Below are positions 51,258 through 61,192 of a stretch of 64,000 bases of DNA, piece by piece. Within the stretch, counting starts at the first letter, position 1. Each line of letters opens with the position of its first letter. The translations under genes were made by a program, and so were the position numbers. A model generated the notes under the pieces. That model saw nothing but the letters and a program-made list of their open reading frames with translations. It did no database searches and was not told where the DNA came from. The stretch is from JAUNSR01 sp036655355 (lineage in GTDB: Bacteria > Bacteroidota > Bacteroidia > Bacteroidales > JAUNSR01). The DNA is taken from positions 71,042 to 135,041 of the forward strand of contig JAVVQG010000012.1 of the NCBI GenBank assembly GCA_036655355.1, read 5' to 3'.

Positions 51258-53726
51258 TCAATCCAAGTCGACCACCGTAATGCCGGCACCTCCGAATTGG
51301 ACATGTTCATCTTTGAAGCTCTTCACGCCGTTAACCGTCGAAAGGTATTGGCGGATCATCTGACGAAGTGCACCCGTACCCGTTCCGTGTAAGATTCGTA
51401 CCCGAGCCATGCCAACCAGAATAGCGTCATCGATAAAGTAAGTCACCGCCTGAAGTGCTTCCTCACCGCGCATTCCGCGCACATCGATATCCTGTTTGAA
51501 ATTCAGTTTCCGTTCCCGTATTTCATCGGTAGTGGTTGCACTCACGTACGTTGCTTTCGGTTGTTCCCGTTTGATCTGATTCTTACTCATCTTTTCGAGT
51601 TTTTCCATCTTCACGGTCGTTTTAAGCATCCCAAAAGCTACAATTACATTTTTCCCTGAAACTTCAAGTACTTCTCCGATGGAGGTTTGCCCTTTGATGC
51701 GAACGGCATCACCCGGCTCGATCACCTCCGGACGCCATTGTTTTTTCTCGTTGCCGTCTGCCGGTTTACTCTTCTTTTTCTCAGCACGTTCTTTGATCTT
51801 TTGGATCTTACGCGCGATTTTGTCATCCAGCACCGGTTCCGTTGCAAGTGTGGATTTGAAATCGGTCAGTGATTTTCGGATTGTACGGGTACGTTCTTTC
51901 TCTGCTTGCGCTTCCTTGATCTCACGAATGGTATTTTCAATCCGGGCGTTCGCTTCCGAGAGCAGTTTTTCCGCCTCGGCCTTCGCCGCTTTCAGGATCT
52001 CTTTCCGTTGTTTGTCCAAGTCGAGCAGTTGTTTCTCATAACGATCACTCGAATCTTCGAGCCTTTTCTCCTGCACGCGGATATTCTGCCTTTTACTTTC
52101 CCAATAACGTTTGTCGCGAACAATATCCTGCAGGTATTTATCCATATCGATGTAATCGGATCCGACGATCTCCGAGGCTTCCGCGATGACATCTTCCGGT
52201 AAGCCGATTTTACGTGCGATCTCTACGGCGAAAGAACTGCCCGGATTACCTACAGAGAGTTTGAATAGCGGCTGCATGTGGTGACGATCATACAACATGG
52301 CGCCGTTAACTATTCCGGGTGTATCTTCCGCAAAATGTTTCAGGTTCTGATAATGAGTCGTAATCACACCGTAGGCTTCCCGTTTGTTGAAACGGTCCAG
52401 CAATGCCTGCGCGATGGCGCCCCCGATCTGCGGTTCCGTACCACCCCCGAACTCATCGATCAGCAATAACGTTTTGCGATCGCAGTTCTTGACGAAAAAC
52501 TTCATGTTCGTCAAGTGGGAGCTATAGGTCGAAAGGTCGTTCTCAATCGATTGTTCATCGCCGATATCAATAAAGATGCTGTCGAAAATTCCACATCGCG
52601 AGTTGGCATACATCGGAACCAAGAGTCCCGCCTGCAACATGTATTGCAACAGTCCCATCGTCTTTAGACAAACCGATTTTCCCCCCGCATTCGGTCCGGA
52701 AATCAATACGATGCGTTGCTTCTCATCCAGTTCGATGTCTAAGGGCACCACCTTTTTATTCTGCTTTTTCAAAGAAAGCAACAGCAGGGGATGTACCGCA
52801 CCCCACCAACTGGTAACTTGCGAGTTCTCCATTTTTGGTAAAACGCCGTCGATGAGAATCGCAAAAGACGCCTTGGCACGGATAAAATCGATGTCGGCCA
52901 AGAACTCGTAAGAATAAAGAATGTCATCTACAAGGGGACGAACGGTCTCCGTAAACTCGCTTAGGATTCGAATCACCTCTCGGCGTTCTTCGCTCTCCAA
53001 CTCGCGAATGCGGTTGTTCGCTTCCACCACTTCGGCCGGTTCGATAAAGACTGTTTTACCCGAAGCGGACTCATCATGCACGATCCCTTTGATCTTACGT
53101 TTGAACGTGGGAGCGACCGGAATCACCAAACGACCGTCACGCATCGTCGGCGCCACGTCTTTCTCTACATATCCTTCAGACTGTGCCGAACGTAAAATAG
53201 AGTTCAGACTGCGCGAAATTCCGCTCATTGTGGATGTGATTTCTCTACGGATACGCAACAATTCCGGTGAGGCATTGTCTTTGATGTGTCCAAACTTATC
53301 CAGAATTCCGTCGATGCGGGAAATCAGTTGCGGGAACACGGCAATGTTTCCCGAAAGTTCTTTCAGATAAGGATATTTGGTCTCGTCATCATCCGGATTA
53401 AGAAATCGGATGATGGCGCGTATGGTGTCAAGTGACCGGCGAAGGTCGAATAATTCCGACTCATCGAGGTAAGTGCCCGCTATGCGGATTTTTTTCAGTG
53501 AAGGGCGTACATCAAAGAAGTAATTGTCGGGGAATTCATCCTCTTCTTGGATGATCCGCACAAACTCCTCTACCTGATGCAACTGGGATGTGATGAGCGG
53601 AAATTTGTTGGAAAATGCCATCTCGTTCGTCCGCTCAACGCCAAGGGGGCTCAAACACTTCTCTCGGATCAACTGTCTGATCTTGTCAAATCCGATCTTC
53701 TGTTCAAAATTCTGGGGATATATCAC
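51258..53726 (-). CDS. mutS2: Endonuclease MutS2
   Basis: An 822-residue MutS2. MutS-like core helices (about 15-300), ATPase with Walker A GPNAGGKS (344-351) and LLIDEFGGGTEP Walker B, coiled-coil region (about 520-640), a KOW/Tudor-like stretch (DAVRIKGQTSIGEVLEVSGK) and a C-terminal Smr nuclease domain (about 748-822) with DVRG and HGTGTG motifs. MutS2 suppresses recombination and, in Firmicutes, splits collided ribosomes. It has its own promoter. Confidence 0.95.
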   Translation of the reverse strand: MIYPQNFEQKIGFDKIRQLIREKCLSPLGVERTNEMAFSNKFPLITSQLHQVEEFVRIIQEEDEFPDNYFFDVRPSLKKIRIAGTYLDESELFDLRRSLDTIRAIIRFLNPDDDETKYPYLKELSGNIAVFPQLISRIDGILDKFGHIKDNASPELLRIRREITSTMSGISRSLNSILRSAQSEGYVEKDVAPTMRDGRLVIPVAPTFKRKIKGIVHDESASGKTVFIEPAEVVEANNRIRELESEERREVIRILSEFTETVRPLVDDILYSYEFLADIDFIRAKASFAILIDGVLPKMENSQVTSWWGAVHPLLLLSLKKQNKKVVPLDIELDEKQRIVLISGPNAGGKSVCLKTMGLLQYMLQAGLLVPMYANSRCGIFDSIFIDIGDEQSIENDLSTYSSHLTNMKFFVKNCDRKTLLLIDEFGGGTEPQIGGAIAQALLDRFNKREAYGVITTHYQNLKHFAEDTPGIVNGAMLYDRHHMQPLFKLSVGNPGSSFAVEIARKIGLPEDVIAEASEIVGSDYIDMDKYLQDIVRDKRYWESKRQNIRVQEKRLEDSSDRYEKQLLDLDKQRKEILKAAKAEAEKLLSEANARIENTIREIKEAQAEKERTRTIRKSLTDFKSTLATEPVLDDKIARKIQKIKERAEKKKSKPADGNEKKQWRPEVIEPGDAVRIKGQTSIGEVLEVSGKNVIVAFGMLKTTVKMEKLEKMSKNQIKREQPKATYVSATTTDEIRERKLNFKQDIDVRGMRGEEALQAVTYFIDDAILVGMARVRILHGTGTGALRQMIRQYLSTVNGVKSFKDEHVQFGGAGITVVDLD

Positions 53727-53756
53727 CGCTTGATTCTCCTTTATTAAATTAGACTA

Positions 53757-53789
53757 CAAAAGTAATCAAAAATTCATCGTGGTACCCAA
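53757..53789 (-). promoter_or_regulatory. Probable promoter of mutS2
   Basis: The minus strand has TACTTTTG (plus 53757-53764, perfect TAnnTTTG) and a TTG (plus 53787-53789) 22 bp upstream. Predicted start near 53750, 24 nt before the ATG. Confidence 0.58.
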
Positions 53790-53822
53790 CCTATTTTAAA
53801 GAAGCGTGCGAGCATCCTTTCC

Positions 53823-54602
53823 TTACCACAGTCGCAGCATCAAGGTATCGGTATTGATACCCGTAAATATCCCGAATCCGTTGTGAATGTTGGTCGGCGG
53901 ATTTCCCATGTGTTGCGAGTTCGACGTGGAGTTGTAATAGAGATCCACATACTCCTGATTTAACTTGCAAAGCACTACGTAATGCCGTCCGTAGTAATAG
54001 AATCCGCGTGAATTAACCTGATGTGTTGTATCGAGCGTTGGGTTATTGGTGATGGTCCGCGATGTCGGTTCGTAATTGTATATCGGTGTACTCCACGATT
54101 CCATGTGTGTAAAGGAGATCAGGTGGTAATACCCTTTCGGATTATCCCATGTGTAATTCACATAACGCAGGGTATCGTCACTAAACCGCTCCGTGTGTAC
54201 GAGCGATTCGGCATCTCCTTTGAAATTCTCGATGTTTGAGGGAATTGTGGTTTCAGCCCACACCCGCTTGCCTTGGTAATCAAACTCGATGCGATAAGAA
54301 TTATCCGCTTTCATTCGAAGGGTGGAGTGATAAACGCCGCTGTCACCCTCCTGAAGGTATTCATTCTCATCCGAATTGAGATCCGTTAAACGGATAACCA
54401 AATCACTGACCGGAGAATCGAACAACGTATCGCCCCGTTCAATCACCAATTGGTGATTGACGGAGATCTCTGCAGTTCGTCCCGGAAATAGGAAACCTTG
54501 TACCACCACCTGATCCGGATCTGCGGTGCTGAACTCTTCACAGCCCACAAGCATAAAAAAGGCAAGCACGCAGGCAATGCCGCTAATCAATCTATTTCTC
54601 AT
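53823..54602 (-). CDS. DUF4249 lipoprotein, partner of TonB receptor
   Basis: A 259-residue lipoprotein (lipobox FFMLVGCEE). The N-terminal beta domain reads VVVQGFLFPGRTAEISVNHQ and LVIRLTDLNSDENEYLQEGD, as in DUF4249 proteins. DUF4249 genes in Bacteroidota commonly follow a TonB receptor with a CarboxypepD_reg domain, as here. The start codon overlaps the receptor's stop codon by one base (TGATG), so translation is coupled. Probably a surface-exposed or periplasmic binding subunit of the uptake system; ligand unknown. Confidence 0.88.
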   Translation of the reverse strand: MRNRLISGIACVLAFFMLVGCEEFSTADPDQVVVQGFLFPGRTAEISVNHQLVIERGDTLFDSPVSDLVIRLTDLNSDENEYLQEGDSGVYHSTLRMKADNSYRIEFDYQGKRVWAETTIPSNIENFKGDAESLVHTERFSDDTLRYVNYTWDNPKGYYHLISFTHMESWSTPIYNYEPTSRTITNNPTLDTTHQVNSRGFYYYGRHYVVLCKLNQEYVDLYYNSTSNSQHMGNPPTNIHNGFGIFTGINTDTLMLRLW

Positions 54603-57328
54603 CAGAATTTAATGCTAAAGTTAATATTTGGAGTAATTCCCAAGTAGTTGACATCCGTTTCAACCACTTCGTTGTCCACTGCCTGAAACTCTTTATACCA
54701 TACGTTGCTGCGGTTGTAAAGGTTGAAAAGCGAGAGATTGACCGAGCACGGGAAACGTTCACTGATCTTGAAAGAATAAGTAGCCGCTACATCCAATCGA
54801 TGATAAGTAGGCAATCGTTTTCCGTTTTTCGCAGAAGGGGTGAAGTAGGTTTTCTGACTTCCGTCGGGTAACGTGATTTGATAAAGCCCCTCCGGTGCCG
54901 TATACGGTTTGCCGGTGGCAAGCAACCAGTTTGCCGAGAAGTTCCAGTTTCTCCATTTATAGATATTGACAATCTTGAATTCGTGCGTTACATCATTCGA
55001 AGCATAATATTTGGAAGAGCTGATCTCCGGAAAATTGTGAATAACCTGTCCGATGGTATAACTCACCCAGCCTGTATAATCACCGTGTTTTTTCTGAATC
55101 AGAAAATCAACCCCGCGCGCATACCCATCGCCCGAATAAAAACGGTCGCTGTAAATGGAAGATGCGCTTCCCGCACTTGCCATGCGTGGCATCGGTGCGC
55201 CGTTATCGCCGCCCTGTCCGCTCATGTTGGTGGTTCGAATGGAGTATTCAGAGATATCATACAGCTTTTTGTAATACCCCTCCACATCGAAAAGGTAGCC
55301 GTTCGTCTCGTAGGCAGCTCCTAATACACCTTGAAGGCTGCGACCAACCGGCATCAGATCGCCGTCTGCCATGAGCCAGAAATCGCGATTTCCCTGCATG
55401 ATGTCTTCTCGGGTAATCTTTTTGGCGAATTGATAATAATATCCGGCAGATCCTTTCAGCTTCCAACGGTTATCGATTTGGTAAGTACCCGTAAAGCGAG
55501 GTTCCGCGTAAATCTTGTTGGTAGGCGAGTAATGACTTGCCCGGACACCTCCTGTAAGCTCCAAACGCGTATCGCATAACATGAAGCGGTCTTGAAGGTA
55601 AAGCGTGTTCAGTGTGGCATCGCTCCGGTTATTCAAAACCGTCAGCGTATCGTTCTCATTCAGGAAATAATCGGTTTTGTTCACAGATAGATGATATCCG
55701 AAGATTAACTGTTGCCGGTCTGTCAACTTGTATTCAAAATCAAGTTTGGCAGATAAATCGTCAAGGTTGTTCCGTTCGGAAATGGTTTCGGTTACTTTCG
55801 TACTGCTACCGATCGCGGTGGGCAACTGACTGCTGCGATCGCGGTTGTTGTAATAGTTGGAGTAGGAGAGCAGCAAATTGGTATACAGGCGCATCCCCCA
55901 ATTATGCGACCATTTAAATGCGGCTCCCGTATTACCCCATTTCGTTTTGTCTTCATTCTGTATGGTAAATCGTCCGCCACCCGGTGAGAAACTGTTGTCC
56001 AGATCGTCCGCTCCGTTGTAAAAACTCAAAGAGATGACATCGCGGGAAGTGGGACGATAGGTCAATTTCGTATTCACATCATAGAAATAGGAATCGTAGC
56101 CCGTTTCGTTCTTCTGCTTGTTGCTCATGCCCGGAGGTGCCGAACCCCCCGCCGTAGATTGGGAGGAGCCGGTGGACTGGTCGAAGATCGTTTCGTAAAG
56201 GGGACTCTGCCAACTGCGGCGTCCGGCGGCAAGGAAGGTGATTTTCTTTCCGATCGGAAACTCCACGTATCCGTTGGCCGACATCAGACTGATATCCGCC
56301 ATGGCTCCGAATCCTTTCGTGCTTCCCTCTTTTCCGGTAATCTCTACCACACTCGATAAACGGCCCCCGTATTTGGCGTCGAAACCGCTCTTGTAAAGCT
56401 GGATGTCTTTGATCGCATTGCTGTTGAAGGCACTGTAAAAGCCGAAAAGGTGTTGTACGTTGTAGATCGGGATGCCGTCATAAAGAACAAGCGACTGATC
56501 CGGCGTGCCTCCGCGCACATAAAGACCCGATGAGTTTTCATTCGCCGCGCTGATACCGGGCATCAACTGAAACGTTCTGAAAATATCTTTTTCGCCCAGA
56601 CTGGGAAGCAGGTTCATCTTCAGCGGAGTCATTTTAATCATCCCCACTTTCTTATTGGTCTGAAGCAGATCTTGCTTGTCGCTCAGAATCACCACCTCGT
56701 TCAACAATTCGGTCGTGGGTTCGAGTCGGATTTCAAGCTTGTTGAGATCCATATCGGGATGCAATTTCAGGTTATATACCTTGTATCCGATGTATGATAT
56801 GGTGATGGAAGCAGTATCCGAGGGGATGTTCAACAGGGTGAATAACCCGTCGGTATTGGAGGAGGAGCCGGTTTTGGTTTGGTTGACGATCAGATTCACA
56901 TAAGGCAGCGATTCATTGTTGTCGTTGTCGAGGATTCGACCGCTGATAGCGAAATTAAAACGGGAGGCCGCTTTGTCCGTAATCACTTTCTTATGCACCT
57001 TTTTCTCATCTACCTGTTTCCATATCTCTACGATGTGGATGGTTTGGGCATCGTCTATGTAGTACTTCAGTTTGTTACCGTGACAGACCACATTTTTAAG
57101 AAAACTGTCCACGCTTCGTTTAAAAGGCGGCGCATCGATGCGAATTGTTCGGGCATACTCCCGATTAAATGAGAAGACCAGCCCTTTCTCTTGAGAGACC
57201 CGGTCAAGTACTTCTTCCAGATTGCCGGTATACCATCCGTCAATCACGATCTCTTCCGGCTTTTGGCCGCTAACGGCCAGGATATTCGAAAGCAGGAAGA
57301 TGAACAGGCATGAAATTCCTTTCTTCAT
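54602..57328 (-). CDS. TonB-dependent receptor with STN domain
   Basis: A 908-residue outer-membrane receptor. I place the start at 57328 (MKKGISCLFIFLLSNILAVSG signal peptide); the longer frame from 57364 would begin upstream of the transcript start. After the signal come an STN (secretin/TonB short N-terminal) domain (about 25-100: DGWYTGNLEEVLDRVSQEKG), a CarboxypepD_reg-like domain (about 130-215), the plug (SSGLYVRGGTPDQSLVLYDG) and the barrel ending GITPNINFSIKF. STN domains usually signal to anti-sigma factors, yet no FecR/sigma pair lies here; a LytTR two-component pair lies directly upstream. Confidence 0.9.
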   Translation of the reverse strand: MKKGISCLFIFLLSNILAVSGQKPEEIVIDGWYTGNLEEVLDRVSQEKGLVFSFNREYARTIRIDAPPFKRSVDSFLKNVVCHGNKLKYYIDDAQTIHIVEIWKQVDEKKVHKKVITDKAASRFNFAISGRILDNDNNESLPYVNLIVNQTKTGSSSNTDGLFTLLNIPSDTASITISYIGYKVYNLKLHPDMDLNKLEIRLEPTTELLNEVVILSDKQDLLQTNKKVGMIKMTPLKMNLLPSLGEKDIFRTFQLMPGISAANENSSGLYVRGGTPDQSLVLYDGIPIYNVQHLFGFYSAFNSNAIKDIQLYKSGFDAKYGGRLSSVVEITGKEGSTKGFGAMADISLMSANGYVEFPIGKKITFLAAGRRSWQSPLYETIFDQSTGSSQSTAGGSAPPGMSNKQKNETGYDSYFYDVNTKLTYRPTSRDVISLSFYNGADDLDNSFSPGGGRFTIQNEDKTKWGNTGAAFKWSHNWGMRLYTNLLLSYSNYYNNRDRSSQLPTAIGSSTKVTETISERNNLDDLSAKLDFEYKLTDRQQLIFGYHLSVNKTDYFLNENDTLTVLNNRSDATLNTLYLQDRFMLCDTRLELTGGVRASHYSPTNKIYAEPRFTGTYQIDNRWKLKGSAGYYYQFAKKITREDIMQGNRDFWLMADGDLMPVGRSLQGVLGAAYETNGYLFDVEGYYKKLYDISEYSIRTTNMSGQGGDNGAPMPRMASAGSASSIYSDRFYSGDGYARGVDFLIQKKHGDYTGWVSYTIGQVIHNFPEISSSKYYASNDVTHEFKIVNIYKWRNWNFSANWLLATGKPYTAPEGLYQITLPDGSQKTYFTPSAKNGKRLPTYHRLDVAATYSFKISERFPCSVNLSLFNLYNRSNVWYKEFQAVDNEVVETDVNYLGITPNINFSIKF

Positions 57329-57349
57329 AGCATAATGATTTGTTTCGGG

Positions 57350-57380
57350 CAAACATACCGGCATGCAGAAGGAAAGACAA
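57350..57380 (-). promoter_or_regulatory. Promoter of the STN-TonB receptor / DUF4249 operon
   Basis: On the minus strand TTG (plus 57378-57380) and TATGTTTG (plus 57350-57357, perfect TAnnTTTG) are 20 bp apart. Predicted start near 57343, about 15 nt before the ATG at 57328. Confidence 0.7.
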
Positions 57381-57420
57381 GCAAAATCGATGAATAGAGC
57401 GATTATATCGACGGATCGCC

Positions 57421-58140
57421 CTATTCCGGAAGACGTTCACTGAGAAATTCCTGAAACGAATCACGGTAAGAATCGGAGACGGGAATGTATTCTTTTCCAA
57501 AAACAATCCGGTTTCGTTCAATGATCCGAATCTTATCCTTACGTACGATAAAAGAGCGGTGAACCCGAATGAAATCGCGTGTGGGCAGCGTTTCCTCGAG
57601 TTGCTTCATGCTCATGCGTGAGAGGACGGGAAGGGGTTCGCTCTCCAGAAAAATCTTTACATAGTCTTTGAGCCCTTCGACGTATTTAATGTCGGCGAAG
57701 TTCACATTCAATAACTTGTATTCCGTTTTAACGAACATACTCTGTTGCTCACACTCTCCGGAAGAGGCTTTTTTATGAAGTAGCGCAAGTTCCTTCACTT
57801 TCGCCGATGCTTTGAGAAATTCGGGATAACTGATCGGTTTAAGCAGGTAATCGGTTGCATTCACACGAAAGCCCTCCAGCGCATATTGCTGGAAGGCAGT
57901 CACAAACACAACAAAACAATTCTTTGGAAGCAATCTGGCGAGTTCGAGACCGTTCAGGTCGGGCATCTGGATATCCAGAAACAACAGATCGGGCTGCTCC
58001 GTAATGATCGCCTGGAACGCTTCGAGCGGACTCTCATAGCTACCGATCGATTCCAGATAAGGCGTTTTCTTTACATACGACTCCAACAACTCAAGAGCCA
58101 GCGGTTCGTCGTCCACCAACATACAACGCAGTTTGTGCAT
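57421..58140 (-). CDS. LytTR-family response regulator
   Basis: A 239-residue regulator. The receiver domain (1-120) has acidic residues DDEP, the phosphorylated Asp56 in LFLDIQMPDLNG and Lys in LLKPISY. The C-terminal LytTR domain (about 140-237) reads VNFADIKYVEGLKDYVKIFL and TRDFIRVHRSFIVRKDKIRI. It binds DNA as a dimer. It starts 2 bp after the kinase gene stops and lies 92 bp before the STN receptor, whose promoter is a likely target (inference). Confidence 0.93.
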   Translation of the reverse strand: MHKLRCMLVDDEPLALELLESYVKKTPYLESIGSYESPLEAFQAIITEQPDLLFLDIQMPDLNGLELARLLPKNCFVVFVTAFQQYALEGFRVNATDYLLKPISYPEFLKASAKVKELALLHKKASSGECEQQSMFVKTEYKLLNVNFADIKYVEGLKDYVKIFLESEPLPVLSRMSMKQLEETLPTRDFIRVHRSFIVRKDKIRIIERNRIVFGKEYIPVSDSYRDSFQEFLSERLPE

Positions 58141-58142
58141 AA

Positions 58143-59216
58143 TTAAAAATGTATTTTTACCGAGGAAATATAGATGTCTCCCTCTCGCTTAGCAATAAAT
58201 TCATAACGGCCATCGTACATCAGCGATAGCCTTTTACGCAGGTTCTCCAATCCGATGCCGGATCCGCTCTTATCCTCATCGCCTCTCGGAAAATAGGAGT
58301 TCAACACTTCGAACCTCACCTCGCCGGGAGTAGAGAGGTCGAGCAATATATTCACAAATGATTCGCTCTTCGTGCTGATTCCGTGTTTAAAAGCATTCTC
58401 CACCAGCGAAATAAAAAGAAGTGGCGCGATGCGGACCTCTTGCGAGGTGCCCAGAATATTAAAATTAATCTTCACCTTGGATGAGAACCGAAGTCGCACC
58501 AGGTCGAGGTAATTTTCAATGAATTCGATCTCCTGACTGATCGGAACCTCCTCCGTATTGTTATCATACAGTACATACCGTAACAACTTGCTCAGTTGGT
58601 GTATCGCATCCTGAGCCTTTTCAGGACTGATCCCCACCAACGAATAGATGTTGTTGAGGGTGTTGAACAGAAAGTGTGGATTCAACTGGCTCTTCAGGTT
58701 CTTTAATTCCGCTTCGGTGTGACTCCTCTCCAACTCTTTCTTTTCCTGTCCCTGCTTATACCATCGCATCGTCATCTTTATCGCTACGGAGAGAGCTGCT
58801 GTCAGAAAATAGAGAATAACGTTTCGCGAAATGTGGAACAGCCATTCGAATGGCAATCCCGGAGGACCCCGAAACTTCTCTTTCGGAAGCGGGAAGAATA
58901 CATAGTCGTTGAAATAGAGCGCTACAGCCCAGAATAAGATGATCAACACATTCCAAAACAGAAATTGCCAGATCTTCTCGCGAAACAGAAACTTGTTGAT
59001 CAGGTAGAGGTAATTGATATAGAAGATGAAGATGATGATTGCCTGACTTTGACAAAAATGGCCGTAGAATGCCACCCATTTGTCATCGATGTCATTGGGC
59101 ATGAACAGAAAAGGGGAAAGAAACATCATCAGCCATACCAGCAGATGGATCATCAGGGTGATAAACCGGATCGGTTTTTTATCGGAAATCATAAAATATC
59201 GCTTACTATTATTCAT
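58143..59216 (-). CDS. LytS/YehU-type sensor histidine kinase
   Basis: A sensor kinase of about 357 residues. Four transmembrane helices fill about 15-160 (FITLMIHLLVWLMMFLSPFL; FLFWNVLIILFWAVALYF). The cytoplasmic part has the His_kinase motif LKSQLNPHFLFNTLNNIYSL, with His as phospho-acceptor, and a HATPase domain (SLVENAFKHGIS; GSGIGLENLRKRL). The start is uncertain: 59216 overlaps the permease stop by 8 bp, 59231 and 59192 are alternatives. It forms a pair with the LytTR regulator. No extracellular sensor domain of any size exists, so it probably senses through its membrane segments. Confidence 0.9.
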   Translation of the reverse strand: MNNSKRYFMISDKKPIRFITLMIHLLVWLMMFLSPFLFMPNDIDDKWVAFYGHFCQSQAIIIFIFYINYLYLINKFLFREKIWQFLFWNVLIILFWAVALYFNDYVFFPLPKEKFRGPPGLPFEWLFHISRNVILYFLTAALSVAIKMTMRWYKQGQEKKELERSHTEAELKNLKSQLNPHFLFNTLNNIYSLVGISPEKAQDAIHQLSKLLRYVLYDNNTEEVPISQEIEFIENYLDLVRLRFSSKVKINFNILGTSQEVRIAPLLFISLVENAFKHGISTKSESFVNILLDLSTPGEVRFEVLNSYFPRGDEDKSGSGIGLENLRKRLSLMYDGRYEFIAKREGDIYISSVKIHF

Positions 59217-60429
59217 AACGGATCGCTTCAATCGGATCTAAAGCTGCGGCTTTTCGTGCGGGATACCATCCAAAGAAAATCCCCGTCACCGTACACACCG
59301 TAAAGGAGAGGAAGATAGACCCTGATTGAATCAGCACCGGCCAACCCGCTGCGGTTTTCACCAGCAGGGTAGCGCAGATCCCAACCAGAATGCCGATGAT
59401 TCCTCCCGTAAAACTTAACAATACCGCTTCAATCAGAAACTGCATCAGAATATCCTTACTTTTAGCACCTACAGACATGCGCAGTCCGATCTCTCGGGTA
59501 CGCTCCGTAACGGAAACATACATGATGTTCATAATCCCGATTCCCCCTACCAACAAAGAAATACCTGCGATGCACGCTAACAGCAGCGTCATCAAGTTGG
59601 AGGTGGAGGTCATCATCGAACTCAATTCCTCCTGCGAACGCACTTCGAAATCGTCATCCTGTCCATCTCTGATGTTGTGGTTGAAGCGTAGGATCTCTTC
59701 GATTTCACTTACTGCATTTTCGGAGGACTCCTCACTCTTTGCCGACGCATAAATCCCTTGGAGGTGGTTGATGGCCAATACCCTTTTCTGGACGGTACTG
59801 TATGGGGCGATCAATAAATCATCCTGATCCATCCCCATGCTGTTATAACCTTTCGATTCCAGAATTCCGATGATCTTAAAAGGCGTACGGGAGAAACGAA
59901 TGAATTTTCCCAACGGATCTTCGCCGTTTTTAAACAGGTTGTCCGCTACGGTTTTTCCGATCAGACACACTTTGGCGAAACTCTTTATATCGGCAGCGGA
60001 GAAGATATCGCCGTTGCTTAGTTTGTATTTGCGGATCTCCAGGTAATCCTCATTCACACCGTAGAGCGTGGTAGGGGTGTTGTTGGCGCCGAAGATGGCT
60101 TGTCCCGAGCTGCTTACCGAAGGCGAAACGTACGAAAGATAATTATTCTTTTCAATAATGCTTTCATAATCGTGCATTTTCAGACTCTGCATCGTAGACA
60201 TATCCTGTCGAACACCCCCCATGCGCATACTTCCCGGATGGATCATGAGCATGTTGGAACCCATCTCGGAGATCTGATTGCGGATGCTTCTCTTGGATCC
60301 TTGTCCGATGGCAAGCATCGTTATGACGGATGCCACACCGATAATGATTCCGAGCATCGTCAGAAAACCGCGGAGTTTGTTACTTTTCAATGCGCGTAGC
60401 GCTATCTTGAATAAATTGAATAGATTCAT
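59209..60429 (-). CDS. MacB-type ABC transporter permease
   Basis: A 406-residue permease. One helix near 20-40 (NKLRGFLTMLGIIIGVASVITML), the periplasmic MacB_PCD domain (about 45-245) and the three-helix FtsX domain (about 285-395: LLACIAGISLLVGGIGIMNI, TREIGLRMSVGAKSKDILMQ). The ATPase is separate, encoded 11 bp upstream. With the membrane fusion lipoprotein and TolC protein it forms a MacAB-TolC-like exporter. Its substrate is unknown; antibiotics, peptides or lipids are possible. Confidence 0.92.
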   Translation of the reverse strand: MNLFNLFKIALRALKSNKLRGFLTMLGIIIGVASVITMLAIGQGSKRSIRNQISEMGSNMLMIHPGSMRMGGVRQDMSTMQSLKMHDYESIIEKNNYLSYVSPSVSSSGQAIFGANNTPTTLYGVNEDYLEIRKYKLSNGDIFSAADIKSFAKVCLIGKTVADNLFKNGEDPLGKFIRFSRTPFKIIGILESKGYNSMGMDQDDLLIAPYSTVQKRVLAINHLQGIYASAKSEESSENAVSEIEEILRFNHNIRDGQDDDFEVRSQEELSSMMTSTSNLMTLLLACIAGISLLVGGIGIMNIMYVSVTERTREIGLRMSVGAKSKDILMQFLIEAVLLSFTGGIIGILVGICATLLVKTAAGWPVLIQSGSIFLSFTVCTVTGIFFGWYPARKAAALDPIEAIRYE

Positions 60430-60440
60430 GCGGCTGGTTT

Positions 60441-61187
60441 TTAATGTTCATCATTTTTTGGAAGCACTGCCAGAACTTCACGTGCATCCAGCATTTCGGA
60501 GTTGCTTTGATCCGATATGATCCGACCATCGCGTAACTGGATCGTGCGACTGCAATACCGACTCATTTCGGGATTGTGGGTGACGAAGAGGATAGTCCGC
60601 CCCTCTCTGTGCAGATCCTGGAAAAGGGCCAGGATTTCGAGAGAGGTGCGTGTATCCAGGTTACCCGTAGCTTCATCTGCAAGAATGATGACCGGATCGT
60701 TGACCAAGGCTCGCGCGATTGCCACACGTTGCTGCTGACCGCCCGACATCTGATTTGAACGATGTTCGAGGCGATCTTCCAGACCTACGGCTGTGAGCGC
60801 CGCGATAGCCTTTTTGCGTCTTTCCGAAGCCGGAATTTTGGGGTTGTAGACCAACGGAAGTTCTACGTTCTCGATGGCCGTGGTTTTGGGCAGGAGGTTG
60901 TAACTCTGGAAAATGAATCCGATTTTTGTATTCCTCAAAGAGGCACGTTCATCTTTACTCATCTTACTCGTTTCAATCCCGTCCAGATAATAGGTGCCTT
61001 CTGTGGGGGTATCCAGGCAACCCAACAAATTGAGTAGCGTGGACTTTCCCGATCCGCTGGTTCCCATGATGGTGACGAACTCACCGCTTCGCACTGAAAA
61101 GCTGACACCTCTCAGTGCATGAACGGTTTCGTTACCAATCTGAAAATCACGGCGTATCTCTTTTATTTCGATGATGCGATTATCCAT
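60441..61187 (-). CDS. MacB/LolD-type ABC transporter ATPase
   Basis: A 248-residue ATPase with Walker A GTSGSGKST, the ABC signature MSGGQQQRVAIARAL, and Walker B VIILADEATGNLD. The family includes LolD and the MacB ATPase domain. It lies 5 bp after the membrane fusion gene and 11 bp before the permease gene. Confidence 0.94.
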   Translation of the reverse strand: MDNRIIEIKEIRRDFQIGNETVHALRGVSFSVRSGEFVTIMGTSGSGKSTLLNLLGCLDTPTEGTYYLDGIETSKMSKDERASLRNTKIGFIFQSYNLLPKTTAIENVELPLVYNPKIPASERRKKAIAALTAVGLEDRLEHRSNQMSGGQQQRVAIARALVNDPVIILADEATGNLDTRTSLEILALFQDLHREGRTILFVTHNPEMSRYCSRTIQLRDGRIISDQSNSEMLDAREVLAVLPKNDEH

Positions 61188-61192
61188 GTCGT